Assembly (NCBI GenBank): GCA_039798005.1
Contig: JBDKGV010000001.1
Location: forward strand, 1 to 55,515
DNA length: 55,515 nt
Direction: 5' to 3'
Source: JBDKGV01 sp039798005
GTDB lineage: Bacteria; Fibrobacterota; Fibrobacteria; UBA5070
The position numbers and the translations under genes were made by a program. The notes beneath the pieces are model-generated. The model was not told the DNA's origin, did not search any database, and saw only the letters and a list, made by a program, of their open reading frames with translations. This document shows, in pieces, positions 16,282 to 24,793 of the stretch (position 1 is its first letter; each line of letters starts with the position of its first letter).

Positions 16282-17136
16282 ATGGAGACGCTGCTTGCCA
16301 CCCAGGACTACCGCACTTGGCTCAAGGCGACCCTGTGCGCCCTGCGCAAGCGTCATCCGGCCCGGACAGGCCGCGCCTTGGCGATGCGTCTGGACATCGA
16401 CCCGGCCCATCTCTCCCGCGTCCTCCAAGGCAAGCGCCATTTGGCCGTGCGCCACATCCCTGGGCTTGCCGAATTCTTGGAACTGAACCCGGAATCGACG
16501 CGGATCCTCGAGACCCTCGTGCTCTACCAGACCGCCACCACTCCCGCCTTGAGCCACAAGTATTTCGTCGCGCTCCAGGAGATGCGCGGGGCCCACCACC
16601 GCACCCTGTCCGACGATTCCCACGCCTACTTCAGCCAGTGGATCCATCCCGTGATGCGCACGCTCCTGAGCCTTGTGGAGTTTCGCGGCACCAGTTGGCG
16701 ACGGCTGGCCAGCCTCTTTCGCGCACCCGTGACCCCGGAGGAGGCGCAGGCCTCGGTGGAGCTGCTGCTGCGCCTGAAGCTGATCGCCCCCGATGCGCGC
16801 GGGATCCTGCGAGCCATGCCCGGAACGCTCACCTCCGGCGAAGCCTGGATCTCCGAAGCCGTGCGCAAGTTCCAGAAGGACACGTTGCTTCTTTCCGCCG
16901 AGCTCTTCGACCGGATCCCGAAGGAGGAGCGCGACGTGTCCACGCTCACCATTCCCTCATCGCACGCGCGGCTTGGCGAACTGCGTGACAAGATCCGTCA
17001 TTTCCGTCAGGAGCTGATGGCCTGGGCCCGTGACCTCCCGGAGGAGGATTGCGTAATGCAACTCAATCTCCAGCTTTTCCCGGTGGCCGACGCGAGCCTT
17101 GCCCAGCGCCACCGTGCCCACGGAGCCGCGGAATGA
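16282..17136 (+). CDS. TIGR02147/DUF4423 family protein (Fibrobacter paralogous family)
   Basis: A 284-residue protein. Residues about 5-75 form a helix-turn-helix-like region (YRTWLKATLCALRKRHP, DPAHLSRVLQGKRHL). The rest matches the family layout: KYFVALQEMRGAHH, FSQWIHPVMRTLLSL, a winged-helix-like part, then DVSTLTIPSSHARLGELRDKIRHFRQEL and VMQLNLQLFPV near the end. The family was first described as an expanded set of paralogues in Fibrobacter succinogenes and is thought to be regulatory; biochemical proof is lacking. It overlaps the following lipoprotein by four bases (ATGA), so that lipoprotein is its likely functional partner. Confidence 0.88.
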   Translation: METLLATQDYRTWLKATLCALRKRHPARTGRALAMRLDIDPAHLSRVLQGKRHLAVRHIPGLAEFLELNPESTRILETLVLYQTATTPALSHKYFVALQEMRGAHHRTLSDDSHAYFSQWIHPVMRTLLSLVEFRGTSWRRLASLFRAPVTPEEAQASVELLLRLKLIAPDARGILRAMPGTLTSGEAWISEAVRKFQKDTLLLSAELFDRIPKEERDVSTLTIPSSHARLGELRDKIRHFRQELMAWARDLPEEDCVMQLNLQLFPVADASLAQRHRAHGAAE

Positions 17137-17759
17137 ATCGAAAATACGTACTGCTTGCCGCCACGGCCCTGCTCTGCGGTTGCTCCACGACCGAGAGCCT
17201 GTCCGGCAAAGGGATCATCACCGAGACCACCAACGGCGTGTCGGTGCGTGGCCAAGTGGTCAGCGCCGACTCCGTCCCGCTTGTTGGCGGCAGCGTGCGT
17301 GCGGTGCTGGACGAAGACGTTCCCGAAAGCTGGAACGGGACATCCCGCGCGATCGCAAGCTTCGGAAGCGATGGTGGCTTCCTCCTCAAGGGTCTGGACA
17401 AGCCGCGGTTCATCCTGTTCGCCGAGGCGAAGAACGACCGAGGTCAACACCGCGCCGGCGTGGCAAGCTTGACCATTTCCGGCGACTCCACCCAGACCAT
17501 GCTCCCCTTCGTCGCGGCACCTGCATCCATCCTCCAAGGGCGCTATGCCGCCTACGACTCCGTCGCGGCGACCCTTGCCTCCGGCTGGCAACTGCGTGCC
17601 ACGGTGCGAGGATTGGGAATGTGGACCTTCCTCGACAGCACCGGGGGTTGGTCGTTCGACAGCGTCCCCGCCGGGAGCTACCACTTGCGGATTCAGAAGG
17701 TCGACGGCACTCCCACGCACGAAACGACCCTGATGGAATTCACCCAGTCGACCCCATGA
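17133..17759 (+). CDS. Lipoprotein with a carboxypeptidase-regulatory-like (CarboxypepD_reg) fold
   Basis: A 208-residue protein. Signal sequence MNRKYVLLAATALL is followed by lipobox LCGC, so it should be lipid-anchored. Residues about 38-110 (VRGQVVSADSVPLVGGSVRAVL, then FGSDGGFLLKGL) look like a beta-sandwich of the carboxypeptidase regulatory-like type. A second similar module may follow (TFLDSTGGWSFDSVPAGSYHLRI). No enzyme motif is seen. The gene starts inside the stop of the TIGR02147 gene. The adjacent secreted protein on the other strand is convergent, ending 7 nt away. Confidence 0.8.
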   Translation: MNRKYVLLAATALLCGCSTTESLSGKGIITETTNGVSVRGQVVSADSVPLVGGSVRAVLDEDVPESWNGTSRAIASFGSDGGFLLKGLDKPRFILFAEAKNDRGQHRAGVASLTISGDSTQTMLPFVAAPASILQGRYAAYDSVAATLASGWQLRATVRGLGMWTFLDSTGGWSFDSVPAGSYHLRIQKVDGTPTHETTLMEFTQSTP

Positions 17760-17766
17760 CCCCTAC

Positions 17767-19911
17767 TCAAGGCACGACGATGCGGACCGCCTGCCCAGAG
17801 GATTGACCTCCACGCAACTGGGCGAGATAGACGCCCTTGGCAAGCGCCCCCAGCCGCACCCAGTCGTTTCCATGAACCGCCCGGATCAGCGCACCGCGCA
17901 GGTCGCGCACATCCAACATGGAACCGACAGGAACCCGCACTTCCCAGCCATCGACACGGTGTCGGGTGGCAAGTCCTTGTGATGCTTGTTGAGCCTCCAC
18001 TCCGACCGCCTCCGAGCATTTGGCTCCGACCGGACACCAGCGGTATGCCATCACCTTCCCGAAGCCGTCCTCCTCCACGAACACGACCTTGTGGCCATCG
18101 GCTTGGGTCCGCACATTCACGCCGTAGAGCAAGTCCACGGCCCCGGCACGGAATCCGACCTCGGCACCGGGGACGATCCATCCGACCATCCTTCCACTGC
18201 GCGCCTCCTGCACGGAGATCTCGCCACGCACCCGCGCATCGCGTCCGTTGTCGAGGTAGGCCGTGTACACGTAGTCGGAATCGGCGGTGAAGCTCATGGG
18301 CAGGGTCATGGCGGCGGAATTCTGATCAAGACGGATCTCGGCTTCCCCCTTGTCATCATAACCAAGATCAATGGTCGCTGACAGATTCCTTCGCGCCGGA
18401 TCGCTCCAATGCTCGTAGCGAAGCACCTTGCGCAGGAAGTAGTTGCGCTGCACGCCCAGATACATCACGTCGGAGCCGGTCAGGTATTTCATCCGTCCCA
18501 CGAAACCGGAATCGGCCGGGAACGGGACATCCACATGGTTGGGCTTGGAGAGGTTCCAGTGCGGGACACCCCACTTGTCGAGACTGTCCAACCCGTAGCC
18601 CACAAGGCCACCGCCCTGGAACTGCACCGACCAATCCCCTTGGCCCCCGGTCCAGAGGGCGCCGTCCTCGCCCACTTCCAGCGACTGGGAGTAGATGTTG
18701 AAGTTGTCGTACAGCGCATACTCCGACTTCTGAGGGATGCCGTCCCCGTTGCGATCCATCCAAGCCCAGCGCACACGCTTGTTGGCTTCGTTGCGTTCGA
18801 AGGCCGGAGCGCTGTCGGCCATCCAAGCGACCTTCGCGTCGCGGAGGCAGATGAACCCGGCAGGCACCGCGATCTCGCTTCCTTCCACGAACCGGTGGAT
18901 CGCCAGAAAATCCCCGGTCATGCTCGTGGAAAACTGAAAGAGCTTGCCTTGGATCCGGCGCAGGAACACCGACTCCATCGGCTGCACGATGCGAGGATCC
19001 GAAGGGTAGCGGAACGGATCGAGGGTGGTGGCCGCAAGCTTCCAGCTCCTGCCGGGCGCCTGGCTCCAGTCCATCTCGAAGCGTTTGGCATTGAGGAACA
19101 CCGACTTGGCGTCGCTTGCGGGGTCGGCATCGGCCGAGTTGACGAACGACAAACCTTGCACCTGCCACAGGAGCGAGGAGTCCTTCCCCGAGAAGACCCG
19201 GATATCGGTGCCGCCCATGGTCTGCATCGGGATTCCCGTGTTGCCCACATAGACATTTCCTGTCGAATCCACCCCAAGCCCCCGGATCCCCCAGAAGCGC
19301 CGCGTGCCCGCCCGTCCCGACACAGGTCCGGCGAAGACCCCTCCCGAATCGCCGAAGGTCCGCAGCAGGCGGGGCTTGGGGGCATCCATCGCGAAGATCT
19401 TCACATTCTGGTCGGGGCCATTGTCGGCCACCAGCAGGTTCCCCGACCGATCGAAGGCCAAGGCCGTCGGATCGGTCACGGAACGCAGCGTATCGTGCCC
19501 GGTGCATGCCACGTAGGGCGCGGAGTCCCCCTTCGGCGGTGCGCTGTTGCGAAAGAGGAAGGCCCGTCCCCACAGGTTCCCGATCGTACATTTCTTCCCG
19601 CCGTACCAAGCGCGGTCGGAATGGATGGTGTCCCGCCACCATTCGGCCTTCCCGATCGAGGCCCCGTCCTTGTAGCCGCAATACCCGCAGTTTCCCTCGT
19701 CCCAGAAGGACGCCGTGATCGCAAGCGGCCCCGAGGCGTTGCTGCCCTGTGCCGGATAGTACACCACCATGTCGGTGAGGAAATTGGCGATGTGCCCCTC
19801 CGAGGTGCCGCTGGTGTTGGCCAACCAATGGCTTGCCACCCCGGGAATCGGCGCAGCGGCGGCGGCAAGCGGAAGGAGAGAGGAAAGCAGGGCGAAGGTA
19901 CGAAACTTCAT
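17767..19911 (-). CDS. Secreted protein with NHL/beta-propeller-like repeats and C-terminal sorting tail
   Basis: A 714-residue protein. A signal peptide (MKFRTFALLSSLLPLAAAAA) is followed by propeller-like blades such as DPTALAFDRSGNLLVADN and GIRGLGVDSTGNVYVGNT, which resemble NHL/SMP-30 repeats. A Cys-rich patch (CGYCGY, KKCTIG) is near residue 75. DRNGDGIPQKSE could be a dockerin-like or EF-hand calcium loop. The last 75 residues form a tail with MLDVRDLRGALI and the end RIVVP, like other secreted proteins here. No catalytic motif is clear; polysaccharide binding or an uncharacterised lyase or hydrolase is possible. Confidence 0.7.
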   Translation of the reverse strand: MKFRTFALLSSLLPLAAAAAPIPGVASHWLANTSGTSEGHIANFLTDMVVYYPAQGSNASGPLAITASFWDEGNCGYCGYKDGASIGKAEWWRDTIHSDRAWYGGKKCTIGNLWGRAFLFRNSAPPKGDSAPYVACTGHDTLRSVTDPTALAFDRSGNLLVADNGPDQNVKIFAMDAPKPRLLRTFGDSGGVFAGPVSGRAGTRRFWGIRGLGVDSTGNVYVGNTGIPMQTMGGTDIRVFSGKDSSLLWQVQGLSFVNSADADPASDAKSVFLNAKRFEMDWSQAPGRSWKLAATTLDPFRYPSDPRIVQPMESVFLRRIQGKLFQFSTSMTGDFLAIHRFVEGSEIAVPAGFICLRDAKVAWMADSAPAFERNEANKRVRWAWMDRNGDGIPQKSEYALYDNFNIYSQSLEVGEDGALWTGGQGDWSVQFQGGGLVGYGLDSLDKWGVPHWNLSKPNHVDVPFPADSGFVGRMKYLTGSDVMYLGVQRNYFLRKVLRYEHWSDPARRNLSATIDLGYDDKGEAEIRLDQNSAAMTLPMSFTADSDYVYTAYLDNGRDARVRGEISVQEARSGRMVGWIVPGAEVGFRAGAVDLLYGVNVRTQADGHKVVFVEEDGFGKVMAYRWCPVGAKCSEAVGVEAQQASQGLATRHRVDGWEVRVPVGSMLDVRDLRGALIRAVHGNDWVRLGALAKGVYLAQLRGGQSSGQAVRIVVP

Positions 19912-19999
19912 CCCTACAGAGTACTGCCGATCGATCGTTCCCGGTGCCGGGCAGGAGTTGAAAGAATTGACCGCAAGTCAATTCCATGCCATGGGATCG

Positions 20000-20112
20000 G
20001 GGCGGCCCGCGCCGCCGCGCGGTCGGGCTGCCTGCCAAGCCTCCGCAGTCGGGCTCGACGCCCATCGAGACTGCGGGGTCTTGGGCACAGCCGGCATCCC
20101 TGCCGCAAACGA
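20000..20112 (+). repeat. Dispersed structured repeat family C, copy 2
   Basis: Same blocks as copy 1 at 15978. Within the conserved CCAAG/CTTGG frame the inner stem is CCGCAGTC/GACTGCGG, different in sequence but still paired. Confidence 0.6.
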
Positions 20113-20139
20113 AAAGACCATCCTTGCCGGATGGCCTTT
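20113..20139 (-). terminator. Terminator of the lipoprotein gene at 20162-21055
   Basis: AAAGACCATCC / GGATGGCCTTT forms a nearly perfect stem. On the minus strand it is followed by TTTT and lies just beyond the lipoprotein stop. Confidence 0.65.
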
Positions 20140-20161
20140 GTCGTGCGAAGCTATCCCGCCA

Positions 20162-21055
20162 TCAATGCCAAAAATCCCTCTGGACAGGTTGCGAACCTTG
20201 GATCGCACGCCCCGCCACGGTGCTCTTGAAATGGCTCGAAAGGAAACTCCAGAACCATTCCTTCTCCGGGCACTGCGAGAGGTTGGAAGGCCGGTAGTAG
20301 TCCACATAGGTTGGATGGGCAGGATTCGTGCTGGTGTAGCGCACATCGTTCCGGTTCAGCCGCGTCTTGGTCACCGTCTCCCCCTCTGCGGTGAAGGTGA
20401 CCGTGTTGGCATCGACCATCGCTGCCGTCACATTGTATTGCTTCGCGTCGTAATCGTTCCAATCCGCCACCTGAAGCATGGCCCAGTTGCCGTCCACGAC
20501 CCGCAATTCGATGGCGGTGGTGGTGAAGTGAATCTGGTTCCGCTTCCCTGCCGCGCGATTGGCGGCCGCATACTTGGCACCCTCGGCCCGTTTTCTGGCC
20601 AGCGTCGTGTCGCTTTCCGGGATGTTCAAGGGCTTGAGACTGTCACGGAAGGTGTAGTTCCAAGTGCCCAGGATCGAGCCTGCACTGCCCGAGACCCGTT
20701 CGTAGATCGCCCAACGCAAGGCCTTGCCGGAACTGCCGACCGAACTCGTGTCCCCTCCGACCAGCAGGAGGTTTCCGGACAGGGCATAGTGGACGGTATC
20801 GAGCTTGGCCTTGGACGTATCGAACAGGAACTCCGTGCTGGTTCCCATGTTGCTGCAATAGCCGCGAATTCGCTGCGGGTAGGAATTCACGATCTCGTTT
20901 CCACTCAGGCGCGCGATGGGAAGGGTCCAAGTGGAGTCCCAGGCCCCGTTGGCAACGCCTCCGTCCGAATCCGAGGTCGCGGATCCATCACCATCAAAAC
21001 AGGAGGACAGGGAGAGAAGTCCCACGCAAAGCGAGACGGCAAGAAGACGACGCAT
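20162..21055 (-). CDS. Lipoprotein of unknown function
   Basis: A 297-residue protein. Signal sequence MRRLLAVSLCVGLLSLSSC has the lipobox LSSC and is followed by an Asp/Ser/Gly-rich linker (FDGDGSATSDSDGG). The mature part has predicted beta-strand patches (VTFTAEGETVTKTRLNR) and ends with paired aromatic residues and a Cys (SQCPEKEWFWSF). No family is recognised. It starts about 86 nt beyond the GH44 stop on the same strand and may be co-expressed with GH44, although the gap allows its own promoter. Confidence 0.7.
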   Translation of the reverse strand: MRRLLAVSLCVGLLSLSSCFDGDGSATSDSDGGVANGAWDSTWTLPIARLSGNEIVNSYPQRIRGYCSNMGTSTEFLFDTSKAKLDTVHYALSGNLLLVGGDTSSVGSSGKALRWAIYERVSGSAGSILGTWNYTFRDSLKPLNIPESDTTLARKRAEGAKYAAANRAAGKRNQIHFTTTAIELRVVDGNWAMLQVADWNDYDAKQYNVTAAMVDANTVTFTAEGETVTKTRLNRNDVRYTSTNPAHPTYVDYYRPSNLSQCPEKEWFWSFLSSHFKSTVAGRAIQGSQPVQRDFWH

Positions 21056-21141
21056 GGTCAACGACTCCAGGAATTTGAAAGGAAGGGAATGGCTCCATTG
21101 GCCACAGCCCTTCCAATGTAGCACAAGAGTCCGAGAATCCT

Positions 21142-22977
21142 TCAAGGCACCATCACCCTCAGGATCTGACCTTGGCTGCGCCCGAGATGGAGTCCAGAGG
21201 CGACGCCACGCAAGTCGATCCGCCCTTCGCCGGAACGCACCAGACACCCTTTCAAGTCAAGCAGATCGACCCGCGCCCCGGAAGGATTGGACAGGGCGCC
21301 CGCGCGCAGCGTCAATGCCCCGACCGGGTCCCGTCGCGGAGCCACGCCGGTCACGGGATTCCCCTTGCCGGCAAGACGGATGGCCGTGATCGAAAGCTTG
21401 GGAAGGGATAGCGTCATCGCGTTTCCGGAGACGGCAACGGATCCCGGCTGCAAGGCGTTCTGCACATGCGAGACGAAGGTCTCCCCGGACAGGCCGGAAA
21501 GCTGCAGCGTCGCGGCCTCGCCCTGCGCGACAAATCCTGACAAATTCACCGTAGCAACCTGTGCGGCGGACGGATCGCGATTGACCAGGATCACCGTCAT
21601 CGAATCGCCGGCATCGCTGATGCTCGAGTAGGCGGATACCAAACTGTCCTGACTTGAAGCAGAGGACACGCGGGTGGTGCGGGCATTGCGGCTCCAGAGA
21701 TGGAGCACTTCCCACCAGCCGTCATACCACTCCCAAGCCGTCAGGATCTCAGCGCCATGATCGGCGAACGTACCGATCAGCGATGCGTAAAAGGCGTTGC
21801 GCACATTCACGTCACCTCCCGCCTTCATGGCTCCGAATTCGGTCAGGGCCACCGGGCGTTCGTCACCCAGATGCGTGACCATCCACTTCGCCACACGGCC
21901 GTAGAGGAAATTGGGCACGGCGGTTTTCCACTTGCCATCAATCATGTGGATGCCGTTGGAGCTGGGCCAAGCGTAGGTCGTGTCCCAGAACATCCGGTGC
22001 AACTGGAGCAGATTGGGAATGTCAGCGGTGGTCTCATACCCGGGATACAAGTGGACATCGAACACATCCAGGAGCTTCATCCCGGAGGCCTTTTCCTCCT
22101 GTCCAATGCGCTTGAGGAACATCTCCATGGGAGTGCGCTTGCTCGCGCCATCCTGGATCAGGATATTGTTCCAAGTCCACCACTGCCATTCGTTGGTCAG
22201 CACCGGCCCCACCAGCTTGATCGTTGGCGACTTGGCGCGGGCGGCCTTGGCCACGGCCAGGTACCTCTGGAAGTAGTCCTCGAACGGCATGGTGTCGGTC
22301 ACCACGTCGTCATGGGTGCCATTCCAGATGTCCGGTTCGTTGTCCATGCTCCAATACTGGAAACGCGAGGCATCCAGACCGGCCCCTCCCGTCCCGAACC
22401 AGCCGTCCAGGATTCCCACCGTCGAATCGGCCGGCCAGTCCATCAGGTACTTGGAAGGATCGCCGTTCGTCGTCGCCTTGTTGCCGCCTGCCGCGTTCAC
22501 CGTGCCACCCCCGACCAGATTCTGGTTCACGCCGCTCCACCAAGCCGATCCGTTGTAGGCGCCGTCCTTGAAATTGTTCGAGGTGTTGGCCGCGACCTTC
22601 CCCAGCAATTGGAAGGCGAAAAGTCCTTGGGTTCCCGGGAGTTCGCTCTGCAGGGTCTGGGCGGCATAGGTCCAGTTGTGGGCGTAGACGTTGTTGTACC
22701 AGTCGGGATGGCTCGTGAGCTTCTTGCGCCAATTGTACTTGGTCGCGTTGTTGCCACCGTTCTCGCGCAGCATCCGAAGGCCCGCCTCCCGGTAAAGGGC
22801 AAGCATGGAATCCGGCACCGGTTCGACCACCTTGTCGGACAGGCTGTTGTTGCGACCGTAGAGCCACGGCGAAATCGCCTTGCGCCCCGAATCCGCGTTC
22901 ACCGCGATGATCACCTCAGCCTCGGCCAGCACGGCTCCCACCAGCACCAAGGCAAGCATTCCCTTCACAATGTCCAT
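21142..22977 (-). CDS. Secreted GH44 endoglucanase/xyloglucanase with C-terminal sorting tail
   Basis: A 611-residue enzyme. The signal sequence MDIVKGMLALVLVGAVLAEA is followed by the GH44 core: AISPWLYGRN, then LRENGGNNATKYNW, the GH44 counterpart of the GGNR-x-T-x-YNW motif. The proposed acid/base Glu is in YWSMDNEPDIW and the proposed nucleophile in VALTEFGA. GH44 enzymes cut beta-1,4-glucan and xyloglucan with retention. A beta-sandwich part (about 430-530) ends the core, and the last 65 residues form a tail (VDLLDLKGCLV, ending RVMVP). GGGGAG stands 6 nt before ATG 22977, which is why I prefer it to ATG 23022. It fits the GH74 and PL9 enzymes as plant cell-wall degradation. Confidence 0.92.
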   Translation of the reverse strand: MDIVKGMLALVLVGAVLAEAEVIIAVNADSGRKAISPWLYGRNNSLSDKVVEPVPDSMLALYREAGLRMLRENGGNNATKYNWRKKLTSHPDWYNNVYAHNWTYAAQTLQSELPGTQGLFAFQLLGKVAANTSNNFKDGAYNGSAWWSGVNQNLVGGGTVNAAGGNKATTNGDPSKYLMDWPADSTVGILDGWFGTGGAGLDASRFQYWSMDNEPDIWNGTHDDVVTDTMPFEDYFQRYLAVAKAARAKSPTIKLVGPVLTNEWQWWTWNNILIQDGASKRTPMEMFLKRIGQEEKASGMKLLDVFDVHLYPGYETTADIPNLLQLHRMFWDTTYAWPSSNGIHMIDGKWKTAVPNFLYGRVAKWMVTHLGDERPVALTEFGAMKAGGDVNVRNAFYASLIGTFADHGAEILTAWEWYDGWWEVLHLWSRNARTTRVSSASSQDSLVSAYSSISDAGDSMTVILVNRDPSAAQVATVNLSGFVAQGEAATLQLSGLSGETFVSHVQNALQPGSVAVSGNAMTLSLPKLSITAIRLAGKGNPVTGVAPRRDPVGALTLRAGALSNPSGARVDLLDLKGCLVRSGEGRIDLRGVASGLHLGRSQGQILRVMVP

Positions 22978-23101
22978 GCCCAACTCCCCATCGACAAGGT
23001 TTCCTTCCTGCAACGATACCATGGGAACGCCCGCGCCCGCATCCGGTTTCCCTCATGCACTTGCACCCCAAGAGCCGATTTTCCATGTAGGTTGCTGGGC
23101 T

Positions 23102-23521
23102 ATGCAACATTGGCTCATGAAGTCCGAACCGGAAACCTATGCCTGGACCGATCTCTGTCGCGAAGGTGTCGGCACCTGGGACGGTGTCCGGAACTACCAA
23201 GCCCGCAACAACCTGCGTGCCATGAAGAAGGGTGACAGATGCCTCTTCTACCACAGCATCTCCGGCAAGGAGATCGTGGGCATCTGCCAAGTGGTCGAGG
23301 AGCACTTCCCTGACGAAACCGCAGAGGACGGCGATTGGTCCGCGGTCAAGGTGAGTCCGCTCGAAGTCTTCGAGACCCCGGTGACCTTGGCGCAGATCAA
23401 GGCCGACCCGGCGCTTTCCGAGATGGCCCTGGTCCGCCAAGGCCGCCTTTCGGTGTGCCCGGTGACCCCCAAGGAATTCACCCATCTGCGCAAGCTCGGC
23501 AAGTCCCGAGCCATCGGGTGA
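23102..23521 (+). CDS. EVE-domain protein
   Basis: A 139-residue single-domain protein opening MQHWLMKSEPETYAW, with WDGVRNYQARNNLRAMKKGDRCLFYHS and IVGICQVV, all hallmarks of the EVE fold. EVE domains belong to the PUA-like superfamily and are thought to read modified bases in DNA or RNA. ATG 23102 matches the usual family start. It is followed 8 nt later by a metallophosphoesterase on the same strand; the link between them is not obvious. Confidence 0.93.
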   Translation: MQHWLMKSEPETYAWTDLCREGVGTWDGVRNYQARNNLRAMKKGDRCLFYHSISGKEIVGICQVVEEHFPDETAEDGDWSAVKVSPLEVFETPVTLAQIKADPALSEMALVRQGRLSVCPVTPKEFTHLRKLGKSRAIG

Positions 23522-23529
23522 AGCGCCCC

Positions 23530-24660
23530 ATGCGGATCATCATGTCCCTCGCCCTGGTGCTTTGCGTCTTCACCGCCGTGCACATGTACATCGGTGCGCG
23601 TCTGGTCTCCCTCCAAGTCCTGCCCCGATCCGCCGCCTTCCCGATCCTTGCCGGCCTTGCCGTGGCGATGCTGGGCGCCCTGTTCCTTGCGCGCACCGGA
23701 AGCGGCGCCCTGCCCGTGCGCGCCGTGGTCTGGGTCGGTTACAGCTGGATGGGCATGGTCCTGCTTCTGCTCATCGCATGCCTTGCCGGCGACCTCATCT
23801 CCTTGACGTTTTGGGTTGGACAGAAATTGTCCTTCCCCATCCAGCCGAACACCTCGCTGCGGATCTCGCAATTCCTGCTCGGGGCCGGAGCCTTGGCGGG
23901 TGTATGGGCCATGGTCCAGGCCATGCGCTCCCCGGAAGTCCATGAGGTCGAGGTCCGCGTCCCGAACCTGCCCCGCAGCTTCGAAGGGTACCGTCTGGCT
24001 CACATCACCGACACCCACCTCTCCGTCCTGCTGCGTCGCGCCTGGAGCCTGAACCTGGTGGCCAGCGTCAATGCCGCCCATCCCGACCTCGTGGTGCACA
24101 CCGGGGACATCGCCGATGGCCCCGTGGCGGCGCTTGGCCCTTCGATCGAACCCTTTGCGCATCTGGAGGCCCCGCGCCTGTTCGTGACCGGCAACCACGA
24201 GGCCTACTCGGGACTTGGCGAATGGAGCATGGAAATGCAGCGGCTGGGATTCACCCTGCTGAACAATTCCCACACCGTGATCGAACGCGGCGGCGAGAAG
24301 CTGGTCATCGGAGGTATCCCCGACCACAACCAGGCCAACCACATCCCCACCGACCTCATCGATGCCCGCAAGACCTTCGCCGGTGCCCCCGAAGGCCCGC
24401 GCATCCTGCTTGCCCACCAGCCGCGCAGCGCCTTCCTCGTGCAAGGCCAAAGCATCTCGCTCCAGCTTTCCGGCCACACCCACGGCGGCCAGATCTGGCC
24501 GTTCCACTATCTGGTGCGCCTGCAACAACCCATGAACGCGGGCTTTGCCACGGTCGGCGACGTCCCCGTCTTCACCAGCCGCGGTGCCGGTTTCTGGGGT
24601 CCTCCGCTTCGCTTGTTCGCACGGTCCGAAGTGCCCATCCTGGTCCTGCGCAGAGGCTGA
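23530..24660 (+). CDS. Membrane-anchored metallophosphoesterase (YkuE/YaeI-like)
   Basis: A 376-residue protein. Four hydrophobic helices fill the first 130 residues. The calcineurin-like phosphoesterase domain follows: AHITDTHLS, HTGDIADG, VTGNHEAY and SGHTHGGQ hold the Asp, His and Asn ligands of a dinuclear metal site. Related proteins act on phosphodiesters, including lipid A intermediates in some bacteria, but the substrate here is unknown. An in-frame GTG at 23518 overlapping the previous stop is an alternative start. One GACAGAAATTGTC palindrome lies inside the gene (23819-23831). Confidence 0.9.
   Translation: MRIIMSLALVLCVFTAVHMYIGARLVSLQVLPRSAAFPILAGLAVAMLGALFLARTGSGALPVRAVVWVGYSWMGMVLLLLIACLAGDLISLTFWVGQKLSFPIQPNTSLRISQFLLGAGALAGVWAMVQAMRSPEVHEVEVRVPNLPRSFEGYRLAHITDTHLSVLLRRAWSLNLVASVNAAHPDLVVHTGDIADGPVAALGPSIEPFAHLEAPRLFVTGNHEAYSGLGEWSMEMQRLGFTLLNNSHTVIERGGEKLVIGGIPDHNQANHIPTDLIDARKTFAGAPEGPRILLAHQPRSAFLVQGQSISLQLSGHTHGGQIWPFHYLVRLQQPMNAGFATVGDVPVFTSRGAGFWGPPLRLFARSEVPILVLRRG
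23819..23831. repeat. GACRRWWWYYGTC palindrome, copy 2
   Basis: GACAGAAATTGTC in the phosphoesterase gene. The 15-mer with flanking G and C is identical to the one at 25409-25423. Confidence 0.7.
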
Positions 24661-24661
24661 T

Positions 24662-24775
24662 TTTGGGCGCCTTCGCCCTCCTGCAGGCTACCCTCCGGTC
24701 GGTGCGCCGCATCCTGTATCCTGATCGATGCCATTGCGGCGCACCCGCTGCGCGGCCTTCCGTCCGGCTGGCGCA
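24662..24775 (+). repeat. Dispersed intergenic repeat family B, copy 1 (divergent)
   Basis: It begins TTTGGGCGCC and ends CCGTCCGGCTGGCGC, as does 32242-32350, with GGTGCGCCGC and GCGGCGCACC pairing as a long internal stem. It fills the gap between convergent genes. Confidence 0.5.
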
Positions 24776-24793
24776 TCTTCGCGTGCCCCTGAG

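Noticed and set aside
18409..20229. A 606-codon open frame opposite the propeller-like protein
   Set aside because: It is antisense to a gene with a clear signal peptide and sorting tail, and its translation is not protein-like.
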